A DNA stretch of 6,864 nt from Candidatus Brocadiaceae bacterium (GCA_003567495.1 PWZK01000383.1:1-6864); one strand, 5' to 3'. Positions 1 through 6,860 are shown, counted from the first letter of the stretch. The notes: generated from the letters alone by a model not told the origin. Program-made: numbers and translations.

Positions 1-1
1 C

Positions 2-715
2 GGTCATGTCGGGATGCTTTTCTTTGCCGAGGCGGCGGTCTATGCCGTGGTGGGTGGAATGGGAGGGCAGATTCTGGCCCAGATTACCGCCGTGGTCGCT
101 TCGCTGCTGGCCCGACATGATATTATTCAACCCGTAAACATAAATTTCTCTTCTACAAATTCACTATTTGCTATCGGCGGGGTGATGGCGGTAGTTTTGA
201 TCTCTGCCGTTTATCCGGCCATCCGTGCCTCACGAAGCGCTAACCCGGGTCTGGTCCGGAGCTGGCAGATGCCTTCGCCCGAAGGCGATAACCTTGACAT
301 GACTTTTCCCTTTACCGTATCAGCCTACGACATCACGGGGGTGGTGAGTTTCCTTGCCGAGTATTTTCGATCTCACGATGACGCAGGACTCGGGAAATTC
401 GCGGCTTCGGATGTTGAAATTTCAAAAGATGAAAAAGGGCACCTTGAGCTATCAGCCGATCTGGCGCTTTCTCCTTTCGATTTGGGAGTGACCCAGCATT
501 TAGTGCTTACCGCCGTGCCCTCCGAGATAGAAGGCGTTGATGAAGTTGTAATACATATTACCCGGTTGAGCGGGACAAAAGGGGATTGGATAAGATGCAA
601 CAAGGTTTTTCTGCGTGCCCTGAGGGTTCAGTTCCTCGTCTGGCGAACTCTTTCCGAAGATCTGGTTGAAAATTATCGCACCACGACGCTGAAGCTGTTT
701 GGCAAGGGAGTTTAA
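2..715 (+). CDS. FtsX/MacB-type ABC transporter permease, C-terminal part (5' end outside window)
   Basis: This is the 3' end of a permease subunit of an ABC transporter. The frame is open to the left edge, so the ATG at 14 is an internal Met and the true start lies upstream. Two membrane segments are visible: about 14-95 (LFFAEAAVYAVVGGMGG) and about 164-220 (LFAIGGVMAVVLISAVYPA). The pattern 'H-x-G-M-L-F-x-x-E-A, G-rich helix, second helix, YPAIRASRSANP' is the classic ending of FtsX-like permeases, which normally stop soon after the YPA..AS motif. Here about 150 more residues follow (about 250-712). They are soluble and mixed in charge, begin near 'FPFTVSAYDITGVVSFLAEYF', and contain alternating strand-like stretches; they probably form a cytoplasmic domain. 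The partner ATPase is probably the gene at 2930-3724, two genes downstream. The substrate is unknown. The family call is firm; the role of the tail is not known to me. Confidence 0.85.
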   Translation, partial: GHVGMLFFAEAAVYAVVGGMGGQILAQITAVVASLLARHDIIQPVNINFSSTNSLFAIGGVMAVVLISAVYPAIRASRSANPGLVRSWQMPSPEGDNLDMTFPFTVSAYDITGVVSFLAEYFRSHDDAGLGKFAASDVEISKDEKGHLELSADLALSPFDLGVTQHLVLTAVPSEIEGVDEVVIHITRLSGTKGDWIRCNKVFLRALRVQFLVWRTLSEDLVENYRTTTLKLFGKGV

Positions 716-736
716 TCAGGTATTACAATTTTTTGC

Positions 737-741
737 GAGAG
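737..741 (+). promoter_or_regulatory. Ribosome binding site (GAGAG) favouring a GTG start at 748
   Basis: The purine run GAGAG lies 6 bases before the GTG at 748, which is good Shine-Dalgarno spacing. The in-frame TTG at 733 has only an AGG at 718-720, 12 bases away. No ATG is available until 826, about 30 residues into the protein. This decides the start in favour of GTG 748, though the TTG cannot be excluded. Confidence 0.5.
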
Positions 742-747
742 AAAAAA

Positions 748-2895
748 GTGAATTTTTTTAGATTTTTCAAGAAAAAAGATAATCAAGACGGTAAGCGCGG
801 GCCGGAAAACGGTGATACGGACGGAATGGAAGGCTTTGACAAAGAGCTTGAACTATTCCGTCAGCAGATGACGCCGCCGGATGAGTTCAAGGACGGTTTT
901 ACATGGATCGCTCTTTTCGGCGCGTTATTTGTGGGATTATTAATGGTGCCGGGGGCGGTGTACATGACTCTGCTGGTTGGGCAGGGAATAGGGCCCGCCG
1001 CTCAGTGGGTGACTCTGATTCTTTTCATTGAAGTGACCAGGCGCGCCAACAAGAGTTTGGGCAAAGCAGAGATTTTTACGTTGTTTTACCTGGCCGGCAC
1101 GGTTATGATCACCGCAAGTATGGCTCAGGGCGGGTTTCAAGGTGGCATGAGCGTGCTCTACTTTCAGTTTTTGGCGCAGTCCGAATCGATGCAGGCCGCC
1201 GGCATAAGTGACCAGCTCCCAAGCTGGGTGGTCCCATCGGATATCGAGGTACTGGAGCAGCGGAACATTTTTATGCGTGCCTGGCTGCCCTGCATCGGCA
1301 TGATTATATTCACCATGATTATAGGACGTTTTGATTCGATGGTGCTCGGCTATGGCCTGTTTCGCCTGACAAGTGATGTGGAGCGTCTTCCTTTCCCAAT
1401 GGCGCCGATCGGAGCACAGGGTATCCTGGCCCTCTCAGAAGAACAGGGAGGAGAGTCGTCTTCTTCGCAAACAGTTCAGGAGGGCGATGACGGAGAGAAG
1501 CGTTCATGGCGCTGGCGTATTTTTTCCATAGGTTCGATGATTGGCCTGCTTTTCGGCGCCATTTTCATGGGGCTGCCGACCGTGACCGGGGCTTTGCTGG
1601 ACGAACCCATCACTTTTCTTCCCATCCCTTTTGTTGATTTCACTCCGCTAACCGGTCAGTATATTTCTGCAGTTGCCATCGGGCTTTCCTTCAACCTGGG
1701 GGATTTTCTTATTGGTATGGTCCTGCCCTTCTGGGCTGTTGTCGGTGGTTTCGCCGGGTTGCTGATAACTCTGGTGGCCAATCCAATGCTTTACCACGCG
1801 GATATCCTGACATCCTGGGTTCCGGGAGACGGGCTTCAGGCGACGTTTTTCAAGGCAAACCTCGATTTTTATTTCAGTTTCTCGGTCGGGGTCGCGCTTG
1901 CTATTGCTGTCGCGGGTACTATGGCCCTGGTGAGAAGATACAGACGTGCCAAACGTCGCCGGGAGCAGCAGCAGCTGGACGGGCCGGAAGCAAAGGGCTT
2001 TAAAAATGATTTTGTGATTCCAAAGGGACGCGGTGATATTAAAAAACGGTTCATCATTATAAGCTATTTAGTCGTAATGTCTGCTTATATAGGCGTTTCC
2101 ATGTTCCTTCTTTATGTAACCGACGGTTTTATTTACTGGCCGGTGATATGGATAATGTTTTTTTACGCTATGGCATATACTCCGCTTATGAGCTACATGA
2201 GCGCACGTCTTGAGGGAATAGCCGGTCAGTCTCTGACAATACCTCTTGTTCGCGAGGCGCTTTTTATTTTTTCCGGGTACCACGGGGTGGCGGTATGGTT
2301 CTTGCCGATACCATTGCATAATTACGGGCAAATGGCGGTATTTTATCGTCAGGCTGAGTTGACGGGCACCAGTTTCCGTTCGATATGGAAAGCCGAAATA
2401 TTGCTTGTGCCGATAATTTTGGTCGGCTCGCTCGTTTTTGCCAATGTGATCTGGCAGATGGGAGAAATTCCCGGACCGCGATTCCTTTTCGCACAGGAAT
2501 GGTGGGAGGTAACAGCCGCACAACAGGCTATCGTCTATTCTTCGACTCTCGGCGGTTACACTCATTTTGAGCGAGCTCTGAACTTCGCTTATATAGGTTG
2601 GGGACTGGGAATCGGTGTGGCCGGTTTCTCCATTATGAACGTTCTGGGGCTGCCGATATTTTTGATGTATGGTATCATTCGCGGACTTAATCAAACCCTG
2701 CCTTTCATGATTATACCACAATTTCTTGGCGCCATGGTCGGTCGGTTCGTTTTTCAGCGTCGATACGGCGTCAAACGGTGGCGGCAGATAATCCCGGTGC
2801 TTTTTGCAGGTTTCAGCTGCGGAATGGGACTGATGGGGACTTTCTCGCTGGGATTCGTTTTCCTCAAGCAAAGCGTGGTCGAACTGCCGTTCTGA
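748..2895 (+). CDS. OPT-like polytopic membrane transporter (DUF6785/DUF6784-type)
   Basis: This is a large inner-membrane protein of about 715 residues from GTG 748 (720 if TTG 733 is used). The first 50 or so residues are charged and cytoplasmic-looking (FFRFFKKKDNQDG...). About a dozen or more hydrophobic helices follow. The first lie near residues 53-78 and 85-97, later ones near 181-195, 260-282, 305-345, 377-395 and 435-457, and the last near 683-710. Two highly charged loops interrupt them: an acidic/Ser-rich one near 230-255 and an Arg/Lys-rich one near 395-435. The latter is likely cytoplasmic by the positive-inside rule. The C-terminal end (GRFVFQRRYG..W...IPVLFAGFSCGMGLMG) matches my memory of the DUF6784 module, and the body matches the OPT-like DUF6785 family. 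OPT relatives move oligopeptides or metal chelates, but no substrate can be assigned here. The gene follows the ABC permease by 32 bases and precedes the ABC ATPase by 34, so co-transcription is likely. The membrane-transporter call is firm; the family name is moderately sure. Confidence 0.75.
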   Translation: MNFFRFFKKKDNQDGKRGPENGDTDGMEGFDKELELFRQQMTPPDEFKDGFTWIALFGALFVGLLMVPGAVYMTLLVGQGIGPAAQWVTLILFIEVTRRANKSLGKAEIFTLFYLAGTVMITASMAQGGFQGGMSVLYFQFLAQSESMQAAGISDQLPSWVVPSDIEVLEQRNIFMRAWLPCIGMIIFTMIIGRFDSMVLGYGLFRLTSDVERLPFPMAPIGAQGILALSEEQGGESSSSQTVQEGDDGEKRSWRWRIFSIGSMIGLLFGAIFMGLPTVTGALLDEPITFLPIPFVDFTPLTGQYISAVAIGLSFNLGDFLIGMVLPFWAVVGGFAGLLITLVANPMLYHADILTSWVPGDGLQATFFKANLDFYFSFSVGVALAIAVAGTMALVRRYRRAKRRREQQQLDGPEAKGFKNDFVIPKGRGDIKKRFIIISYLVVMSAYIGVSMFLLYVTDGFIYWPVIWIMFFYAMAYTPLMSYMSARLEGIAGQSLTIPLVREALFIFSGYHGVAVWFLPIPLHNYGQMAVFYRQAELTGTSFRSIWKAEILLVPIILVGSLVFANVIWQMGEIPGPRFLFAQEWWEVTAAQQAIVYSSTLGGYTHFERALNFAYIGWGLGIGVAGFSIMNVLGLPIFLMYGIIRGLNQTLPFMIIPQFLGAMVGRFVFQRRYGVKRWRQIIPVLFAGFSCGMGLMGTFSLGFVFLKQSVVELPF

Positions 2896-2916
2896 AGCCT
2901 TTTATAACGTAACAAC

Positions 2917-2920
2917 GAGG
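2917..2920 (+). promoter_or_regulatory. Ribosome binding site (GAGG) of the ABC ATPase gene
   Basis: GAGG lies 9 bases before the ATG at 2930 inside the 34-base gap. It supports that ATG as the start. No terminator or promoter is visible in this gap, consistent with read-through from the upstream membrane-protein gene. Confidence 0.5.
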
Positions 2921-2929
2921 TTTGGTGTT

Positions 2930-3724
2930 ATGGGAGTTGACAAAGTTAAAGTGGAAGATAAACAGGTCGGACAGGTTGCGTTGGGAGAGGTTTTCATATC
3001 CGTCCACGGTGTGTCCAAGATATATAGCCTGCGCGGTGAAGATGTGTATGCTCTGGATAATGTGGATCTGACAATTTATCGTGGCGAATATCTTTCCATT
3101 ATGGGGCCGTCCGGTTCGGGGAAATCAACCCTTTTTAATGTTATCGGAGCTCTCGACCACCCTACTAAAGGCTACGCAGAAATCGGGCCGCTGCGTTTGA
3201 CCGAGCTGTCCAGCAGGCAGCTGGCATATGTGCGGTGTAATTATATAGGTTATATTTTTCAATCATACAATCTGATACCGTCGCTTACCGCTTTGAAAAA
3301 TGTATCGCTTTCACATATCTTAATGGGTGCTACTCCAGAGGATTCGGATGATGCGGCCGCCAGGTCGCTGAAAAGTGTCGGTCTCGGACACCGACTGGAC
3401 CACAGGCCGGACGAACTTTCCGGCGGGCAGCAGCAAAGAGTGGCGATTGCAAGGGCGCTGGTTAACGAACCAAGCATAATTCTGGCGGACGAGCCTACCG
3501 GCAACCTCGATCTGGACACCGGCGAGGAGATTATCAGGATATTAAAACGCCTTTCCGTGGAGGAGGGTGTTACCGTAGTTACGGCCACTCACGACCACAA
3601 AATGCTGAAACAATCGGATCGTGTAATTAATATCCGGGACGGTCAGGTAGAAAGCATCCAGCGGAGCGATGAGCTAAAAATTGAAGAGGGTACCATCGAG
3701 ATCGGTGGCAAGGCCGTTCACTGA
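2930..3724 (+). CDS. ABC transporter ATP-binding protein, LolD/MacB type
   Basis: This is a 264-residue cytoplasmic ATPase that would power an FtsX/MacB-type permease. All nucleotide-binding motifs are present in order: Walker A GPSGSGKST at residues 59-67, Q-loop Gln111 (IFQSYNLIP), signature LSGGQQQRVAIARAL at 163-177, Walker B IILADEP at 183-189 with Glu188, D-loop GNLD, and H-loop His221 (ATHDHKM). The Tyr32 region fits the adenine-stacking A-loop. 'YIFQSYNLIPSLTALKNV' and 'DEPTGNLD' are typical of the LolD/MacB/FtsE subgroup that pairs with FtsX-like permeases, pointing to the gene at 2-715 as partner. The protein is slightly longer than typical LolD, with about 15 extra residues at the N-terminus and a charged tail after residue 240 (RSDELKIEEG). 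The sequence does not show whether the system handles lipoproteins, peptides or other substrates, so no gene symbol is given. The ATG start is supported by a GAGG site 9 bases upstream. Confidence 0.95.
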   Translation: MGVDKVKVEDKQVGQVALGEVFISVHGVSKIYSLRGEDVYALDNVDLTIYRGEYLSIMGPSGSGKSTLFNVIGALDHPTKGYAEIGPLRLTELSSRQLAYVRCNYIGYIFQSYNLIPSLTALKNVSLSHILMGATPEDSDDAAARSLKSVGLGHRLDHRPDELSGGQQQRVAIARALVNEPSIILADEPTGNLDLDTGEEIIRILKRLSVEEGVTVVTATHDHKMLKQSDRVINIRDGQVESIQRSDELKIEEGTIEIGGKAVH

Positions 3725-3761
3725 ATATATACCAAACGATGCCTTATGATTTTGAATGTAA

Positions 3762-6644
3762 ATGAATAAAAAAGGTATCAGTTTTCTGTCCTGCCTTACA
3801 ACCGGGCCGCAGCCTGACGAAGACGAGATACTTGAGATCGCGTTCGTGCGGGTTGAAGATGAACGGGAGGTCGGGTGTGAAGTTTTTACGGCAAATCCGG
3901 AAGTAATTCCCGCTGTCGTCAAAACAGAAACCGGCCTGGATAATGGCCGTGTGGCGGGTGAAGACGGACCGCGAAGAACCGCCGTCCGCGCCCTTGCCGC
4001 ACTTGGCGACGGACCTGTTGTCGTCCATGACTCCGAGGTCTTTAAGCTATTCATTGATGCTTTGCATCTCCACCCACCGGAGCTGCTTATTGATGTCAGG
4101 GAGCTTGCGGCGATCGTCATGCCACAGTGCGCCGACTATTCTCTTGCCTCAATAGCAAAACAACTCGACATCAGCACGCCCGAGATTTGCGGTGGGGCGG
4201 CTCCGGCCCGTCTTACCCGGAAAGTATGGGAGGGGCTGGCAGCTGAAATATCCGGGCTTCCCGCCCCCGCAACAGTCGCTTTAAGTGAACTCGTATCTAT
4301 GGCAGGGACACTGCCGACGGAGGTCTTTGAGGAGGCGGCCAACCGGAAGCTCGGTTTTGAACTCTCTGTCGGCGGGGAACCGCAACTCGATAGTGCAATT
4401 AAAGATTGGAGCAAGGTGTTGCGGCGGGCGGGACAACGCGAACCGGCGAAGCCGCGGGCGGAGAGACTTGATACGAAGAAAATAAGCGCCATGTTTCAGA
4501 AAAATGGCGCTATAGGCCGTCATCTGGCGGATTTCGAGCCACGGGATGAGCAGATCAGGATGACGGAAGAGGTCTGCGAGGCATTCAACCGGGGAATGCA
4601 CCTGATGTGCGAGGCCGGGACCGGAACGGGGAAATCGCTGGCATACCTGCTGCCGGCAATAGCCTGGGCGCGCCGGAACGATGACAAAGTGATTATCTCA
4701 ACCAATACCAAGAATCTTCAGGAGCAGCTTTACGGGAAAGACCTGCCTTTTTTGGAAAAGCTGGTTGGTGGCCGATTCAAAGCCGCACTTCTCAAAGGGC
4801 GAGGCAACTACCTGTGCGTGCGGAAGTTTCTGTATCTGATGCAGCACAAAAACAGGGAGCTTTCCACGCCGGCCGAAGCCGCCGCGCTGATGCCGATTGT
4901 GAGCTGGGCATGTCGGACCAAAACCGGGGACATATCGGAATGCACCGGCCTCATGCAGCATAAATGTGCTTATGCACTCCAGGCACTTGTCTCCGCCGCC
5001 GGTGAAGAATGCAGGGGAAAAGGTTGTGACCTGTCAAGCAAGTGCTTTGTAAGGCTTGCCCGGGCATTGGCCGGGGCTGCGGATGTCATAGTAGTAAACC
5101 ATGCGCTGGTCTTCTCGGATGCTGTACTGGAAAGGCCCCACCTGCCGCCTGCACGCTGCATCGTTCTGGATGAGGCTCACAACATTGAGGACGCCGCTAC
5201 CGGCGCTGCTACAACTGTCTCGGACACCCTGGTCTTTTACCGGATATGCCGGCGACTCTGGCGAGAACGCCGCGACGGCTCGGGCAGCGGGCTGATTTCT
5301 TCACTTATGGGCGTTATAGGCAGGCATTTACCTCAGACCCGGTCGCTCTCACGTGATACCACGCTGGAGTCGGCCCGGGGCGCGGTGGATGCTGTGGGGG
5401 GATTAATAGAGGCGGTGCGTGATTTTTTCGATATGCTTTCTGAACCCTTCGAAAGCCTTCACGCCGGAGAGGATAGAGTGGTGCTGGAAGAGTGTCGCCC
5501 GGCGGTGAATAAGGATGGGTGTATAGGGGCGGGGGCGGAACTTGTGGCCGGGTCTGGCCGGAAACTGCGCCGGAGTATTGAAATCCTCTGTGAATGTTTG
5601 CTAAAGAACAAAGGTTCTCTGGGCGGAGCTGCGGATTTTGTGCCGGACCTGGAGAACCAGAAAAATCGGATTGATGAAGCTCTGAACGATCTGGAGTTCA
5701 TACTGGATAGGGGGGGTGAAAACTATGTGTACTGGCTCGAACGCAGCAGAGGCGCGGGGCGCAATTATTATCGGTTGAAAGCGGCACCGCTCGATGTAGG
5801 GGATTTCATGCGGTCACACTTTTTCGATAAAATGCGCACGATGATTCTGACATCCGCCACACTCAGGGTGGAGAACAATTTCGAATACATGAAAGAGAGA
5901 CTTGGCGCCTCCAAACTCACCGAGGAGAAGCTGCTCTGCATGACTTTTGGTTCTCCTTTCGATTTCAGAAGCCAGACCAGGCTTTGCGTCCCCGCCTTTT
6001 TGCCCGACGCTGGAGGGCGACGCAATATGTCCTACGACGAGGAGTTATCTTCCTTTCTTATCGACCTGCTGCGCGGCACCACCGGCCGTTCACTCGTGCT
6101 GTTTACTTCTTACTCACTTCTGGATACGGTTTACGAGCGGCTCAAGCGTCCGCTGGAAAGGATGGATATCCCGTTGCTGGCCCAGGGCAGGGACGGGAGC
6201 AGAAAGGTTTTGACGGAGCTTTTCAAGAAAAATGTAGGATCGGTGCTGCTTGGTACGCAGAGTTTCTGGGAGGGCGTTGATGTGCTCGGCGAGAGTCTCA
6301 GTTGCCTCGTGATCACAAAATTGCCGTTTCACGTATTCGCCGATCCGTTGGTTCAGGGCAGAATAAGGTATCTGCGCGAGCGTAATGTGGATCCCTTCAG
6401 ACATTATACGCTTCCCGAGGCCGTTATAAACTTTCGCCAGGGGTTCGGGCGCCTGATACGTCACCGCAATGATTGTGGCGCGGTGGTGGTTACCGACAGA
6501 CGCCTTGTGACCAGGTCCTACGGGCGCAGCTTTCTGAGTGATATACCTGTGCCTCACAAAGTTTATAAGCGCAGAGAACTGCTGATTTCAGATGTGAAAC
6601 GGTTTTTGCAAAAAAATGAACTTTCGACGGCTGAGTTACACTAA
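3762..6644 (+). CDS. dinG: DinG-family Fe-S helicase with degenerate N-terminal DnaQ-type exonuclease domain
   Basis: This is a 960-residue superfamily 2 DNA helicase of the DinG/XPD group, expected to unwind DNA 5'-3' in repair or at transcription-replication conflicts. Residues 1-165 resemble a DnaQ-like exonuclease (FLSCLTTG..PDEDEILEIAFVRV) but the acidic catalytic residues are replaced. A linker of about 85 residues leads to the helicase core: Walker A EAGTGTGKS at 284-292, motif Ia near IISTNTKNLQEQL (311-323), DEAH at 470-473, motif III LTSATL at 696-701, motif V region GTQSFWEGVD at 831-840, and motif VI QGFGRLIR at 893-900. Cys352, Cys417, Cys422 and Cys428 fit the four Fe-S ligands; the 5- and 6-residue spacings of the last three equal those of E. 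coli DinG (Cys194/199/205). The ATG at 3762 follows an in-frame stop at 3759-3761 and puts the first DnaQ-like strand at the N-terminus, but no Shine-Dalgarno is evident. The gene starts 37 bases after the ABC ATPase gene and may share its transcript. Functional linkage to the transporter is not implied. Confidence 0.93.
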   Translation: MNKKGISFLSCLTTGPQPDEDEILEIAFVRVEDEREVGCEVFTANPEVIPAVVKTETGLDNGRVAGEDGPRRTAVRALAALGDGPVVVHDSEVFKLFIDALHLHPPELLIDVRELAAIVMPQCADYSLASIAKQLDISTPEICGGAAPARLTRKVWEGLAAEISGLPAPATVALSELVSMAGTLPTEVFEEAANRKLGFELSVGGEPQLDSAIKDWSKVLRRAGQREPAKPRAERLDTKKISAMFQKNGAIGRHLADFEPRDEQIRMTEEVCEAFNRGMHLMCEAGTGTGKSLAYLLPAIAWARRNDDKVIISTNTKNLQEQLYGKDLPFLEKLVGGRFKAALLKGRGNYLCVRKFLYLMQHKNRELSTPAEAAALMPIVSWACRTKTGDISECTGLMQHKCAYALQALVSAAGEECRGKGCDLSSKCFVRLARALAGAADVIVVNHALVFSDAVLERPHLPPARCIVLDEAHNIEDAATGAATTVSDTLVFYRICRRLWRERRDGSGSGLISSLMGVIGRHLPQTRSLSRDTTLESARGAVDAVGGLIEAVRDFFDMLSEPFESLHAGEDRVVLEECRPAVNKDGCIGAGAELVAGSGRKLRRSIEILCECLLKNKGSLGGAADFVPDLENQKNRIDEALNDLEFILDRGGENYVYWLERSRGAGRNYYRLKAAPLDVGDFMRSHFFDKMRTMILTSATLRVENNFEYMKERLGASKLTEEKLLCMTFGSPFDFRSQTRLCVPAFLPDAGGRRNMSYDEELSSFLIDLLRGTTGRSLVLFTSYSLLDTVYERLKRPLERMDIPLLAQGRDGSRKVLTELFKKNVGSVLLGTQSFWEGVDVLGESLSCLVITKLPFHVFADPLVQGRIRYLRERNVDPFRHYTLPEAVINFRQGFGRLIRHRNDCGAVVVTDRRLVTRSYGRSFLSDIPVPHKVYKRRELLISDVKRFLQKNELSTAELH

Positions 6645-6654
6645 TAGACCTGAC

Positions 6655-6667
6655 CCGGACAGTCCGG
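6655..6667 (+). repeat. Short GC-rich inverted repeat just after dinG
   Basis: CCGGAC and GTCCGG flank a single A, starting 10 bases after the dinG stop codon. As RNA it would form a 5-base-pair stem with a 3-base loop. No T-run follows, so on its own it is not a convincing terminator. It could contribute to 3'-end processing or be chance. Confidence 0.4.
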
Positions 6668-6691
6668 AATCTGGAAGGAGAAATTAGGCGC

Positions 6692-6721
6692 TTAATGTGC
6701 TGACATTAACAACAAATTTTT
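6692..6721 (+). terminator. Possible weak terminator after dinG
   Basis: TTAATGT (6692-6698) and ACATTAA (6703-6709) form a perfect 7-base-pair stem with the 4-base loop GCTG. A run of five T residues follows at 6717-6721, 7 bases after the stem. The position, 48 bases after the dinG stop, suits a terminator. However, the stem is AT-rich and the T-run is short and displaced, so efficiency would be low. No stronger candidate lies between dinG and the promoter at 6832. Confidence 0.35.
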
Positions 6722-6736
6722 AGTCTTGAGTCTTCT

Positions 6737-6799
6737 CCGTGTTAATCCGTGTCCACCTGTGGTTCTATGAATGATTATCACAGTAACCACCGTGGTTCA
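6737..6799. repeat. Degenerate 10-base-periodic intergenic repeat (CCGTGTTAAT-like units)
   Basis: Three adjacent 10-base units are visible: CCGTGTTAAT (6737-6746), CCGTGTCCAC (6747-6756) and CTGTGGTTCT (6757-6766). A fourth similar unit, CCGTGGTTCA, lies at 6790-6799 after a 23-base spacer. The phrase GTGGTTC occurs at 6759-6765 and 6792-6798. From memory, sequences of the form 'cCGTGTTaATCCGTGTCCA..GTGGTT' recur between genes in many environmental bacterial genomes, so this is probably one copy of a dispersed family. It has no coding capacity. Confidence 0.55.
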
Positions 6800-6802
6800 C
6801 TG
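6781..6802. repeat. Hairpin-forming inverted repeat within the intergenic repeat
   Basis: CAGTAACCAC (6781-6790) is complementary to GTGGTT (6792-6797) plus ACTG (6799-6802), with one bulged C at 6798 and a C at the centre. In RNA or single-stranded DNA this gives a stem of up to about 9 pairs with a small loop. The AACCAC arm could instead pair with the other GTGGTT copy at 6759-6764, so two alternative folds exist. No T-run follows, so it is not a standard terminator. Confidence 0.45.
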
Positions 6803-6831
6803 AGTACATACTGGCAATCTTATGGCCCGAG

Positions 6832-6860
6832 TTGACATTGATTTATGGATGCGGTACAAT
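6832..6860 (+). promoter_or_regulatory. Strong sigma-70-type promoter reading out of the right edge
   Basis: TTGACA at 6832-6837 matches the -35 consensus at all six positions. TACAAT at 6855-6860 matches the -10 consensus at five of six, and the spacer (6838-6854) is exactly the ideal 17 bases. Transcription should start just beyond the window, so the gene it serves is not visible. The quality of the match suggests a well expressed gene or a stable RNA on the + strand. Confidence 0.75.

Noticed and set aside
2068..2871. Long antisense open frame (267 codons) inside the OPT-like gene
   Set aside because: The sense frame has clear membrane-protein structure and a recognisable family ending. 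The antisense translation shows no coherent hydrophobic pattern or motif and has no independent start signals.
3726..3731. TATATA as a -10 box for dinG
   Set aside because: No -35-like hexamer lies at the right distance upstream, and AT-rich runs like this occur by chance between genes.
3674..4120. Antisense open frame across the start of dinG
   Set aside because: Its translation is Ser/Thr/Arg-rich with no motif and it overlaps two well-supported genes; it is a shadow.
6114..6557. Antisense open frame over the dinG C-terminal helicase motifs
   Set aside because: The + strand carries helicase motifs V and VI here; the antisense product shows no recognisable features.
6673..6699. GGAAGGAG, a good Shine-Dalgarno match, followed by ATG at 6695
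   Set aside because: The ATG is followed by TGC and then a stop, and the GTG at 6697 gives only 8 codons at poor spacing. No gene can be supported.
6737..6799. CRISPR array
   Set aside because: The repeat units are only 10 bases, degenerate and mostly directly adjacent without spacers; no cas genes are present.
6767..6835. Short + strand frame of 22 codons starting ATGAATGAT
   Set aside because: No ribosome binding site precedes it, and it runs through the intergenic repeat and hairpin, ending inside the promoter -35 box; chance is the simplest explanation.
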